Positions 9,932-18,035 of a DNA stretch of 37,789 bases are shown in pieces (the first letter of the stretch is position 1; every line of letters starts with the position of its first letter). The notes beneath the pieces are model-generated. The model was not told the origin of the DNA. It worked only from the letters and a program-made list of their open reading frames with translations, and ran no database searches. A program made the translations under genes and the position numbers. This stretch comes from an uncultured Bacteroidales bacterium (GTDB lineage Bacteria; Bacteroidota; Bacteroidia; Bacteroidales; Bacteroidaceae). The DNA lies in the NCBI GenBank assembly GCA_902772585.1, contig CACYBB010000032.1:1-37789 (forward strand), written 5' to 3'.

Positions 9932-10609
9932 ATGAAAAAGTATTTAGCAGAAATGGTGGGCACGATGGTGCTCGTTCTGATGGGCTGCGGTGTTGCCGTC
10001 AGTCTGGGTTGTGATCCTATCAACAATATCCCTGCAGTAGTGGGTACGGCCTTTGCCTTTGGCTTGGCGGTAGTAGCTATGGCTTACACCATTGGTGGTA
10101 TCTCTGGTTGCCATATCAATCCTGCTATCACGCTGGGCTGCATCATTGCAGGACGTATGGATGCCAAGGAGGGAGCAATGTATATTGTCTTCCAGTGCAT
10201 TGGCGCATTCATTGGTAGTGCATTACTGTATGTGCTGACCTCCAATGTTCCAGGGTTAGAGGGTACTGGCGCTAATGATCTGCAGGCCAATGTGACGATG
10301 CTGGGTGGCTTGCTGGCAGAGATTATCTTTACTACCATCTTTGTACTTGTGGTCCTCGGTGCTACTGCCAAGACCAATGGTGCTACCAATAACTTCGCAG
10401 GTCTGGCTATCGGTCTGAGTCTCATACTGGTTCATCTGGTATGTATTCGCTATACAGGTACTTCTGTGAATCCAGCCCGTTCGTTAGCTCCCGCAATCTT
10501 CCAGGGTGGTACTGCACTGACTAACCTTTGGATCTTTATCGTTGGCCCATTTGTTGGTGGCGCGTTAGCTGCTTGCATCTGGAAGATGATTGAGCCCGCA
10601 GACAAGTAA
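9932..10609 (+). CDS. aqpZ: aquaporin Z
   Basis: Inner-membrane water channel of the MIP family, 225 residues with six predicted membrane spans. Both NPA loops are intact: HINPA (N63-A65) and SVNPARS (about 180). The selectivity filter looks like the water-only type rather than the glycerol type: a Phe in the second span (TAFAFGLAVV), His in span five (ILVHLV), Thr just before the second NPA loop (TGTSVNPAR) and the Arg after it. A full promoter stands upstream and a long hairpin downstream, so it appears to be transcribed alone. No glycerol kinase or other glycerol gene is nearby, which also argues against a GlpF role. Confidence 0.93.
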   Translation: MKKYLAEMVGTMVLVLMGCGVAVSLGCDPINNIPAVVGTAFAFGLAVVAMAYTIGGISGCHINPAITLGCIIAGRMDAKEGAMYIVFQCIGAFIGSALLYVLTSNVPGLEGTGANDLQANVTMLGGLLAEIIFTTIFVLVVLGATAKTNGATNNFAGLAIGLSLILVHLVCIRYTGTSVNPARSLAPAIFQGGTALTNLWIFIVGPFVGGALAACIWKMIEPADK

Positions 10610-10638
10610 TATTGCAACATTTAGTTTGCATTTTACCC

Positions 10639-10714
10639 TGACGGATTACGTAGAACTTGCGGAAATGAAAAAAATCCGTAAAATTCTATGTAATCCGTCA
10701 TTCTTTCTTATTCG
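10639..10714 (+). terminator. long hairpin after aqpZ, probable terminator
   Basis: A 17-bp stem (10639-10655 with 10684-10700, one G-U pair) encloses a second 7-bp stem (10657-10663 with 10675-10681) with an A-rich loop, and is followed by TTCTTTCTTATTCG. It sits 30 nt after the aqpZ stop codon. It is longer than the other terminators here. Confidence 0.7.
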
Positions 10715-10731
10715 TTTTCCAATTTTTTTGC

Positions 10732-10739
10732 TAACTTTG
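10732..10739 (+). promoter_or_regulatory. -7 promoter element for fba
   Basis: TAACTTTG matches TAnnTTTG and ends 43 nt before the fba ATG. No clear TTTG box is found at the expected distance upstream. Confidence 0.55.
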
Positions 10740-10782
10740 CGCTCAGGAAAATTTCCAACTAATATATTTAAACTTTAAAATT

Positions 10783-11760
10783 ATGGTAAATTACAAGGAT
10801 TTGGGTCTCGTGAACACTCGCGAGATGTTTAAGAGAGCAGTAGCAGGTGGCTACGCTATCCCCGCTTTCAACTTCAACACCATGGAGCAGATGCAGGCTA
10901 TCGTACAGGCTGCCGTTGAGACAAAGTCACCTGTTATCATGCAGGTTTCAAAGGGCGCTCGCAACTATGCTAACGCTACTATCCTGCGCTACATGGCTGA
11001 GGGTGCTGTAGCTTATGCTAAGGAGCTCGGCTGTGAGCATCCTGAGATTACCTTCGAGCTCTGTAAGGATTGTATCGACATGGGCTTCTCTTCAGTAATG
11101 ATTGATGGTTCTCACCTTCCTTATGAGGAGAATGTCGCTCTGGCTAAGAAGGTTGTTGAGTACGCTCACCAGTTCGATGTAACTGTTGAGGCTGAGCTCG
11201 GTGTACTTGCTGGTGTTGAGGATGAGGTTTCTGCTGCAGAGTCTCACTACACCAAGCCTGAGGAGGTTATCGACTTCGCTACTCGCACTGGTTGCGACTC
11301 TCTGGCTATCTCAATCGGTACTTCACATGGTGCCCACAAGTTCACTCCTGCACAGTGCACACTGGTGAACGGTGTACTCGTTCCACCTCCCTTGGCATTT
11401 GATATCCTGCACGAGATTGAGAAGAAGCTTCCTGGATTCCCCATCGTTCTTCACGGTTCTTCTTCAGTTCCTATGGACGAGGTGAACACCATCAACCAGT
11501 TTGGTGGCAAGCTGGAAGCAGCTATCGGTATCCCCGAGGAGCAGCTGCGTGAGGCTTCTAAGAGTGCTGTCTGCAAGATCAATATCGACTCAGACTCTCG
11601 TCTGGCCATGACTGCTGCTATCCGCAAGCACCTTGCTGAGCATCCTGGAGACTTCGATCCTCGTCAGTATCTGAAGCCCGCTCGTGAGAACATGAAGAAG
11701 ATGTACATCCACAAGATTGTGAATGTGCTCGGTTCTGACGGCAAGTTGGCTCAGTGCTAA
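10783..11760 (+). CDS. fba: class II fructose-1,6-bisphosphate aldolase lacking the HxDH active-site segment
   Basis: Zinc aldolase of glycolysis and gluconeogenesis by family. The 325 residues contain the second family signature intact (VEAELGVLAGVE), the later zinc-ligand histidines (TSHGAHKF and PIVLHGSSS) and the phosphate-binding stretch INIDSDSR. The first signature, which should read roughly VLHLDHGD and supplies the catalytic Asp and one zinc-ligand His, is absent: the chain runs CEHPEI(89)-TFELCKDC where relatives, as I recall them, have HPEI-VLHLDHGD-TFE. That equals a clean loss of 8 codons at 11049/11050 with the frame kept. As written the protein should be inactive or badly impaired. 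The rest of the protein is well conserved and codon use is like that of a highly expressed gene. It has its own promoter and a strong terminator. Confidence 0.93.
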   Translation: MVNYKDLGLVNTREMFKRAVAGGYAIPAFNFNTMEQMQAIVQAAVETKSPVIMQVSKGARNYANATILRYMAEGAVAYAKELGCEHPEITFELCKDCIDMGFSSVMIDGSHLPYEENVALAKKVVEYAHQFDVTVEAELGVLAGVEDEVSAAESHYTKPEEVIDFATRTGCDSLAISIGTSHGAHKFTPAQCTLVNGVLVPPPLAFDILHEIEKKLPGFPIVLHGSSSVPMDEVNTINQFGGKLEAAIGIPEEQLREASKSAVCKINIDSDSRLAMTAAIRKHLAEHPGDFDPRQYLKPARENMKKMYIHKIVNVLGSDGKLAQC

Positions 11761-11779
11761 ACACGATAAAGCATCCAAT

Positions 11780-11815
11780 AATAAAGGCTTTCCAATTCGG
11801 AAAGCCTTTATTTTG
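11780..11815 (+). terminator. terminator of fba
   Basis: A perfect 14-bp stem (11780-11793 with 11799-11812, arm AATAAAGGCTTTCC, 5-nt loop) running into TTTTG. A T-rich tail also exists on the other strand, so it may serve the convergent DUF4831 gene as well. Confidence 0.92.
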
Positions 11816-11824
11816 TGCTTGATA

Positions 11825-11856
11825 TTTCGAAGTTTCGATATTTCGGTATTTCGAAG
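11825..11856. repeat. 8-bp period tandem micro-array
   Basis: Four consecutive 8-bp units: TTTCGAAG, TTTCGATA, TTTCGGTA and TTTCGAAG. They lie between the fba terminator and the convergent DUF4831 gene. No gene overlaps. Function unknown. Confidence 0.75.
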
Positions 11857-11872
11857 TTAACGATGCTTTGAA

Positions 11873-12934
11873 CTATTTGCCCATATCCGCATGAATCTTG
11901 TCAACAGAACCTGTTGTCGGATTCAGCGTCATGTGGGTGACGTAGCGTTTGAACAGTGAACCACTACGCAATTCTACAAATCCGAACTGGGCGGCATACA
12001 AGTCGAAGGAACCAAGGAAGTGATTGTCGCGATGTAGCGTCATCTTGATACGACCTGGAACGTTGACATAGAAACCACCCTCTTTTTTCTTCTCGTCAAC
12101 ATCGTATTTCTGGAAAGTGGTACGGTGCATATCCTCTATAGTCATATAATAAGGTACGCCCGAGAGATCATCCTTGTCAACAAGTCCAACCTTCTTTGAG
12201 AGACGGAAGATGACCTCGCGTTCAACCTCTTTCTCAGGACATACGACAAGCATCTGCTCAACAGTATCGCGGTGTGTGGTGCCTGTGAAGAGTGTCAACA
12301 AGATCTCACGCTGCTTGTCAATCTCGTCAATCATGAGTTGTAGCTGCTGCTCATCCTGTGGAATATCCTCTGCTTCACCTGTAATAAGCGCCTGACGACG
12401 CTCCTGCAACTCGATGATCTGCTCCACGGTGAGCTCAGCCATCTTTGCGGTGCTTCCTGCCGACAATACTTCAGCATTGAGGTACTGTTTCGGATCAGGC
12501 TCCTTGACGGGTGGGGCAGGCTTGAAGGGTGCTCGGGGCTTGACTGTTACCGGGTCAGCATTGATGGACTGTAGTATGCCATCGTCTGTAAGATGAAATT
12601 CGGCCGTTTCGCACTTGCCACCCTTTGTCTTAACGAAATAACACTTGGTCGTGTCTATCACACCAATCTGTGTCAATCCGTAGTTTGCAATGCTGTAGGT
12701 TACTTCTTCCTCTTGTTTGATGCCACGCAGACGTAAGTATTTCTCACCATATTTGGCGAAGATACCTGGAGTGTACGTCTTCTTCTCAATGAGCAAGTTA
12801 AACTCAATGGCTGTCTTAGGCAAATAGTAGATAATGCCATCAACAGTTTTTCCTGGCTTCATCGGCGATGCCTGCTGCTGTGCCATTGCTACTATGCTGC
12901 ATAAGAGCATGGATGCAAAAAGTAATTTTTTCAT
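11873..12934 (-). CDS. DUF4831 family secreted protein
   Basis: A 353-residue protein with an N-terminal signal peptide (about 1-18, ending AMAQ) and no lipobox, so probably periplasmic. The start of the mature protein (GIIYYLPKTAIEFNLLIEKKTYTPGIFAKYGEKYL) and the terminal region (GFVELRSGSLFKRYVTHMTLNPTTGSVDKI) are what I recall for the Bacteroidetes-only DUF4831 family, whose role is unknown. The middle has a Pro-rich linker (KPRAPFKPAPPVKEPDP, about 132-148) and a Gln/Glu-rich helix. It lies 13 bp downstream of the NAD(P)HX repair gene on the same strand and is probably co-transcribed, which says little about function. No catalytic motif is visible. Confidence 0.72.
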   Translation of the reverse strand: MKKLLFASMLLCSIVAMAQQQASPMKPGKTVDGIIYYLPKTAIEFNLLIEKKTYTPGIFAKYGEKYLRLRGIKQEEEVTYSIANYGLTQIGVIDTTKCYFVKTKGGKCETAEFHLTDDGILQSINADPVTVKPRAPFKPAPPVKEPDPKQYLNAEVLSAGSTAKMAELTVEQIIELQERRQALITGEAEDIPQDEQQLQLMIDEIDKQREILLTLFTGTTHRDTVEQMLVVCPEKEVEREVIFRLSKKVGLVDKDDLSGVPYYMTIEDMHRTTFQKYDVDEKKKEGGFYVNVPGRIKMTLHRDNHFLGSFDLYAAQFGFVELRSGSLFKRYVTHMTLNPTTGSVDKIHADMGK

Positions 12935-12947
12935 GTATCTATCTATT

Positions 12948-14462
12948 TTAATCTTTCAATCTTTTAAATGCCCGTGACAGGTAACGGATGATATCGCTTG
13001 CCAACAGACTCTCTTCTCCCAGGTCTGCAGCAGCGAGATCGCCAGCCAGTCCATGCAGGTAAACCCCTATCATGCAGGCTTCCTTAGGTTGGTAACCACG
13101 AGCCAGCAGTCCTGTGATGATGCCTGTCAGTACATCGCCACTGCCAGCGGTGGCCATACCAGCATTTCCTGTGGGGTTGAACATAACATGACCATCGGCC
13201 ATGCAGATAGCAGTGTAATGTCCCTTAAGAATGACTATGCCTTGCAGGCGTTCTGCCAGATTGCAGGCCTTCGTCAGTCGTTCGTAACTATCAGTACTAT
13301 GACCTTCCAAACGGTCGAACTCCTTGGGGTGGGGAGTTAGGATGATACCCTTCGGTAACTGCTGGAGCCATGCACGATGGTTCGCTAGGATATTGAGCGC
13401 ATCGGCATCAGCTACTATCGGACACTGTGTGCGACGCAGTTGGGCAATAAGGGCAATAGCGGTCTGTTCGCTCTGTCCCATGCCAGGCCCTACGCCCAAT
13501 GCGTTATAGTCTTCCGTATCCATTGCTTCGGCGAAGATGGTCTCTTCTGTTCCAGTATGGATAATGGCCTCAGGTACTGCCTGTTGGATGATGGGGATGT
13601 TACGCTTGGGGGTGTTGACGGTAAGTTTACCGACGCCTGAGCGTAGACAGGCTCTTGCTGCCAAGACAGCTGCTCCTGCCATGCAATAGCTGCCGGCAAT
13701 GATGAGAGCGTTACCCATCTGACCTTTGTGTGCAAAACGGTCGCGGGGAGTGATGCATCGACGTACATCATTCTCTTCGATAACCGTATAGGGAGCCTCT
13801 ATCCGCTGAATACCTTCCTGACTAAGTCGGATGTCAAGTACGCGTAACTGTCCAATGAATGGTTGGTTCTCAGCGAAGAAGAACGATAATTTGGGATGTT
13901 GCAGCGTGAGCGTCAGGTGTGCACGGATTATATTTGCTCTGACATTATAGGTGTTATCTTCAGCCATGAGTCCTGACGGCATGTCTATGCTGACAATCTT
14001 CGAAGGTGAAGCGTTGATATATTTGACTAATGAAGCGAAACCACCAGCCAAGGGCTTGTTGAGGCCAGAACCAAAGAGACCGTCGACGACCAGCGTCTGT
14101 TCGTCAAGCACGGGTGGGTCGAATTCCTGAGTAACCTCTATGAATTGACGTATATGCTTGTTCTCTTCCAGTTGCTTCTTATTGGCAGCACAGTCTGGAG
14201 AGAGATGTCCACTGATGTTGAATAGATAGGCAACAACTTGATAACCCTGCTCAGCCATCAGTCGGGCAACTGCTAGCGCATCGCCACCATTGTTGCCAGG
14301 TCCGGCAAATACCACAATGGGTGTGGTGGTACCCCACAATTCAGTAATGGCACGCACCATCGTTTGGGCGGCGCGTTCCATCAGATTGAGACTCGAAATT
14401 GGTTCGTTCTCAATGGTGAATTTATCCAGCTCTTTGACCTGAGCACTTGTGAATATCTTCAT
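12948..14462 (-). CDS. nnrD: bifunctional NAD(P)H-hydrate epimerase / ADP-dependent dehydratase
   Basis: Cytoplasmic repair enzyme that returns damaged NADHX and NADPHX to NADH and NADPH. The 504 residues carry both halves. The epimerase (NnrE, about 1-215) has AGPGNNGGDALAVARLM and the SIDMPSGL stretch. The dehydratase (NnrD, about 225-500) has HKGQMGNALIIAGS, LTPHPKEFDRL, VILKGHYTAI and the nucleotide-binding GNAGMATAGSGDVLTGII. The length matches the usual fused form. The ATG is the family start (MKIFTSAQVKELDKFTIENE). A TATTTTTG element at 14471-14478 lies so close to the ATG that the leader would be nearly absent. It is divergent from hpt and leads a two-gene unit with the DUF4831 gene. 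Confidence 0.95.
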   Translation of the reverse strand: MKIFTSAQVKELDKFTIENEPISSLNLMERAAQTMVRAITELWGTTTPIVVFAGPGNNGGDALAVARLMAEQGYQVVAYLFNISGHLSPDCAANKKQLEENKHIRQFIEVTQEFDPPVLDEQTLVVDGLFGSGLNKPLAGGFASLVKYINASPSKIVSIDMPSGLMAEDNTYNVRANIIRAHLTLTLQHPKLSFFFAENQPFIGQLRVLDIRLSQEGIQRIEAPYTVIEENDVRRCITPRDRFAHKGQMGNALIIAGSYCMAGAAVLAARACLRSGVGKLTVNTPKRNIPIIQQAVPEAIIHTGTEETIFAEAMDTEDYNALGVGPGMGQSEQTAIALIAQLRRTQCPIVADADALNILANHRAWLQQLPKGIILTPHPKEFDRLEGHSTDSYERLTKACNLAERLQGIVILKGHYTAICMADGHVMFNPTGNAGMATAGSGDVLTGIITGLLARGYQPKEACMIGVYLHGLAGDLAAADLGEESLLASDIIRYLSRAFKRLKD

Positions 14463-14470
14463 TCAGTATG

Positions 14471-14478
14471 CAAAAATA
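14471..14478 (-). promoter_or_regulatory. possible -7 element for nnrD
   Basis: TATTTTTG on the minus strand, 8 nt upstream of the ATG at 14462. A good -33 box is not seen. If used, the mRNA would be almost leaderless. Confidence 0.35.
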
Positions 14479-14521
14479 CGAAAAATATGTTATACAATAC
14501 CTATATTTGCGAAAAAAATTG

Positions 14522-14529
14522 TAATTTTG
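14522..14529 (+). promoter_or_regulatory. possible -7 element for hpt
   Basis: TAATTTTG, 24 nt before the hpt ATG. A second match, TATATTTG, lies at 14502-14509. Neither has a clear TTTG at 19-21 bp upstream. Confidence 0.45.
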
Positions 14530-14553
14530 TAGCAAAATTCATATTTTTTAAAA

Positions 14554-15090
14554 ATGAGCATAGTTAAAATCAAGGACAAAACGTTCAAAACGTCCATTTC
14601 TGAGCAAGAAATTAAGCAACGTATTCATGAGGTTGCTGCAAAAATTAATGAGGATATGGCTGGTAAGAATCCGCTTTTCCTCGGAGTGCTGAACGGAGCA
14701 TTTATGTTTGCTGCGGACTTGATGCGTGAGATTACGATTCCCTGTGAGATTTCTTTTGTTAAGTTGGCATCTTATCAGGGAACTACGTCAACGGGTAAAG
14801 TCAAGGAAATTTTTGGTATCAATGAGGATTTGACAGATCGTACCGTCATTATTATTGAGGACATTGTTGACACAGGTCGGACTATGAAACAGATGATGGA
14901 GTCACTGGGAACCCGTCGCCTGGCATCGATACATGTCTGTGCCTTGTTCGTCAAACCCGATAAGTTGCAGGAACCTATTGATATAGATTATGCTTGCTTC
15001 TCAATTCCCAACGATTTTATTGTGGGCTACGGTCTTGACTATGATCAGGCGGGACGTAACCTCAGGGAAATCTACACATTGGTTGAATAA
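14554..15090 (+). CDS. hpt: hypoxanthine phosphoribosyltransferase
   Basis: Purine salvage enzyme joining hypoxanthine (and usually guanine) to PRPP. It has 178 residues, normal for the bacterial enzyme. The PRPP-binding loop VIIIEDIVDTGRTM is at about 100-113, FLGVLNGAFMFAADL is the N-terminal pyrophosphate loop, VKLASYQGTTSTGKV is the flexible active-site hood, and FIVGYGLDYDQAGRNL is the terminal signature. It is first in a same-strand run with adk, obg and an M23 peptidase gene. The start is set by the conserved N-terminal spacing and by the A/T-rich leader just upstream. Confidence 0.95.
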   Translation: MSIVKIKDKTFKTSISEQEIKQRIHEVAAKINEDMAGKNPLFLGVLNGAFMFAADLMREITIPCEISFVKLASYQGTTSTGKVKEIFGINEDLTDRTVIIIEDIVDTGRTMKQMMESLGTRRLASIHVCALFVKPDKLQEPIDIDYACFSIPNDFIVGYGLDYDQAGRNLREIYTLVE

Positions 15091-15222
15091 AACATGCGAG
15101 AAGTTAAGCTCCCTCATCTGCCTAGTGATGTAGAGGCCCGTAACAAGGACCTCCTGACAGATCTGTGGTATAAAGGAAAAGAAACACAAATCAAACAAGA
15201 CAAAAAAGTAATTAAAATCAGG

Positions 15223-15795
15223 ATGAAGAACATTGTTATTTTTGGTGCTCCTGGATCAGGAAAGGGAACACAGAGCGATTTGATGATTGAACACTACGGA
15301 CTGGGACATATCTCTACGGGTGACGTGCTCCGTAATGAGATTAAGAACGGTACGGAACTGGGCAAGACCGCCCAGAGTTACATTGATAAGGGTAATCTGA
15401 TACCTGACGAGTTGATGATTAGTATCCTCGCCAAGGTATATGACGACTTTGGTCGTGGCCATAAGGGAGTTATCTTTGATGGATTTCCTCGTACCATTCC
15501 GCAGGCTGAGGCTCTGAAGAAAATGCTTGATGAGCGTGGTGACAAGGTGGCTGCCATGATTGAACTCGATGTCCCTGAGGATGAGTTGATGAAGCGACTG
15601 ATTCTCCGTGGAAAGCAGAGTGGTCGTGCTGACGATAATGAGGAGACCATCAAAAAGCGCCTCGTTGTCTATCACTCACAGACTCAACCGCTTATTGAGT
15701 GGTACAAGAAGGAAGGTCTGCACCACCATATCAATGGCAGTGGTACGCTGGAGCGCATCTTTGGCGACATCAAGAATGTAATAGACAATTTGTAA
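15223..15795 (+). CDS. adk: adenylate kinase
   Basis: Converts AMP plus ATP to two ADP. From the ATG at 15223 the protein is 190 residues, matching the short-lid bacterial form. It has the P-loop FGAPGSGKGTQ (7-17), ISTGDVLRNEI, VIFDGFPRT and the lid region GRADDNEETIKKRL without a four-Cys zinc site. The same frame stays open upstream to an ATG at 15094, which would add 43 residues starting MREVKLPHLPSDVEAR. I prefer 15223 because the family start MKNIVIFGAPGSGKGTQ begins there and an A-rich leader precedes it. The stop codon abuts the obg ATG directly (TAAATG), so the two are translationally coupled. Confidence 0.93.
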   Translation: MKNIVIFGAPGSGKGTQSDLMIEHYGLGHISTGDVLRNEIKNGTELGKTAQSYIDKGNLIPDELMISILAKVYDDFGRGHKGVIFDGFPRTIPQAEALKKMLDERGDKVAAMIELDVPEDELMKRLILRGKQSGRADDNEETIKKRLVVYHSQTQPLIEWYKKEGLHHHINGSGTLERIFGDIKNVIDNL

Positions 15796-16971
15796 ATGGA
15801 GAGTAATTTCGTAGACTATGTAAAAATCATGTGTCGCTCAGGTAAGGGTGGTAAAGGCTCTATGCACCTGCGTCATGTGAAGTATAACCCTAACGGCGGT
15901 CCCGATGGTGGTGATGGCGGTAAGGGCGGTAGCATCATCCTGCGTGGTAATCACAACTACTGGACGTTGCTGCACCTGAAATATGAGCGCCATATCTTTG
16001 CTGAACATGGGGGCAATGGTGGTCGTGATAAGTGTCATGGTACCGATGGTAAGGATATTTATATCGATGTTCCTTGTGGTACAGTGGTGTATAATGCCGA
16101 AACGGGAAAGTATGTCTGCGATATTACTTACGATGGTCAGGAAATCGTTCTCCTCAAGGGTGGTCGCGGCGGACTGGGTAATTTCCAGTTCCGCACCGCT
16201 ACCAATCAGGCTCCACGTTATGCACAGCCTGGTGAACCTATGCAGGAGATGACTATCATACTGGAACTAAAACTTCTGGCAGATGTCGGATTGGTGGGTT
16301 TCCCCAATGCCGGTAAGTCAACATTGTTGTCTTCCTTGTCCAATGCTCGCCCGAAGATTGCCAACTATCCTTTTACGACGATGGAACCTTCTCTGGGTAT
16401 TGTGGGTTATCGTGACAATAAGTCATTTGTGATGGCTGATATCCCAGGTATCATTGAGGGTGCTGCTGAAGGTAAGGGTTTAGGTCTTCGTTTCCTTCGT
16501 CATATTGAGCGTAACTCGCTATTGCTCTTTATGGTACCAGGCGATACTGATGATATCAAGCGTGAATACGAAATATTGCTTAACGAATTGGCACAGTTTA
16601 ATCCCGACATGCTTGACAAACACCGTGTATTGGCCATTACCAAGTGTGATTTGCTAGATGAAGAGTTAGTTGAGATGTTGCGTGAAACATTGCCACAGGA
16701 TCTTCCATGTGTGTTTATATCTGCAGTTGCGAACCAAGGACTCGATGAGTTGAAGGATGTGCTGTGGCGTGAACTCAATGCTGAAAGTAATAAGTTGGCT
16801 GCAGTCATGGCAGAGGATACCCTTGTACACCGCGACAAGGATATGACACGCTTTGCTGAGGAGCTGGCTGAAGAAGGTGAAGACGAGGATATCGAGTATG
16901 TTGATGACGTAGAAGAGATAGATGACCTGGAGTATATTGAGGATTTAGAGGACATTGAAGACCCCGAATAG
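15796..16971 (+). CDS. obg: GTPase Obg/CgtA
   Basis: Essential GTPase of large ribosomal subunit assembly and stress signalling. The 391 residues are in the usual order. The glycine-rich Obg fold occupies 1-160 ([34 protein letters not shown]). The G domain has G1 GFPNAGKST (about 168), the switch region [10 protein letters not shown]3 [10 protein letters not shown]4 TKCD and G5 ISAVANQG. The C-terminal tail is strongly acidic, with alternating IED/LED repeats from about residue 355. It starts on the base after the adk stop codon, and its own stop codon is 3 bp before the M23 gene. Confidence 0.96.
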   Translation: MESNFVDYVKIMCRSGKGGKGSMHLRHVKYNPNGGPDGGDGGKGGSIILRGNHNYWTLLHLKYERHIFAEHGGNGGRDKCHGTDGKDIYIDVPCGTVVYNAETGKYVCDITYDGQEIVLLKGGRGGLGNFQFRTATNQAPRYAQPGEPMQEMTIILELKLLADVGLVGFPNAGKSTLLSSLSNARPKIANYPFTTMEPSLGIVGYRDNKSFVMADIPGIIEGAAEGKGLGLRFLRHIERNSLLLFMVPGDTDDIKREYEILLNELAQFNPDMLDKHRVLAITKCDLLDEELVEMLRETLPQDLPCVFISAVANQGLDELKDVLWRELNAESNKLAAVMAEDTLVHRDKDMTRFAEELAEEGEDEDIEYVDDVEEIDDLEYIEDLEDIEDPE

Positions 16972-16974
16972 CTT

Positions 16975-18024
16975 ATGAAGATACGTCATCTTTCTCTTGC
17001 TATTGCTGCGATGATTGCGCTGTCATCGTGTGCCCAAACGCAGTTTACGGCACTCGAGCAACAACAGATAAGCATCAGCGATCCGTCGCTCTTTGAGAAG
17101 TCGGATGCGTTTACTATTGATTTCAGCAGTGGCCGGGATCGTGACTACTCCTTCCCATTGCCAGTGGGTAAGGCTAAGGTGTTGCCGGACTATACCGTAG
17201 AAATAGAAACTGCCCGTGGTGACGCCGTTAAGTCGATGTTTGCCGGTGTGGTACGACTGTCGAAATATGTTCCTTCCTACGGCCATGTCATCGTGGTACG
17301 TCATGGTAATGGCTTGGAAACCGTGTATGGTAATAATGCTCAGAATCTGGTGAAGTCTGGTGACCGTGTGAAAGCGGGACAGACCATTGCCATTGTAGGT
17401 GGTGAGAACGGGCGTACGTTTTGTCGCTTTGCCATTATGGTTAGTGGTAGTCGCATCAATCCTTCCATTATCTTCAGTTCGGAAAGTCATCAGCTACGCC
17501 AACAGGTGGTGTTGTTTCAGAAGACTGCCAACTGGAAGGTCAATGTCAGTGTAATGAAAGAACCTGTCATTGAGCAGCCAGCCTCCATACAGTGGTGGTG
17601 CTATCCGCTGCCTGGTGCCAAGGTTATCAGTCCCTTTGGCAGTCGCGGCGGGCGTCGTCATACGGGTGTTGATTTGAAGACTGTTAACAAAGACGAGATA
17701 CATGCCGCTTTTGATGGCGAGGTAGTCTTCTCTGGTCCGTTCTCTGGTTATGGCAATCTGATACGTCTGCGTCATGATAACGGTTTGGAAACTTATTACA
17801 GCCATAATTCCAAGAACTTGGTTAAGGTGGGAGAACAGGTGAAGGCCGGACAGGTTATCGCTCTTACCGGACAGACAGGACGAGCCTCTACGCCACACCT
17901 GCATTTTGAAACACGAATTGGAGGTCAGGCTGTCAACCCTAATCGTTTCTTCGACCACGACACACACACTATTCGTTTGGAAGCCTTCAACAAGAAACGT
18001 GACGGCTACGTCATCAAACGTTAG
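16975..18024 (+). CDS. M23 family peptidase lipoprotein with two LytM-like domains
   Basis: Envelope protein of 349 residues. The signal peptide ends in the lipobox ALSSC, with acylated C19. Two LytM/M23-like folds lie in tandem. The second (about 205-330) has the zinc and catalytic residues H229-x3-D233 (RHTGVD) and H308-L-H310 (PHLHFE), so it can be a peptidoglycan endopeptidase. The first (about 60-170) keeps the fold words HGNGLETVYGNN and VKAGQTIAIVGG but lacks the HxxxD and HxH residues and is probably a non-catalytic regulator, as in EnvC/NlpD-type activators (inference). It closes the hpt-adk-obg run and is convergent with gldH. Confidence 0.9.
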   Translation: MKIRHLSLAIAAMIALSSCAQTQFTALEQQQISISDPSLFEKSDAFTIDFSSGRDRDYSFPLPVGKAKVLPDYTVEIETARGDAVKSMFAGVVRLSKYVPSYGHVIVVRHGNGLETVYGNNAQNLVKSGDRVKAGQTIAIVGGENGRTFCRFAIMVSGSRINPSIIFSSESHQLRQQVVLFQKTANWKVNVSVMKEPVIEQPASIQWWCYPLPGAKVISPFGSRGGRRHTGVDLKTVNKDEIHAAFDGEVVFSGPFSGYGNLIRLRHDNGLETYYSHNSKNLVKVGEQVKAGQVIALTGQTGRASTPHLHFETRIGGQAVNPNRFFDHDTHTIRLEAFNKKRDGYVIKR

Positions 18025-18035
18025 CAAGATAGCTG

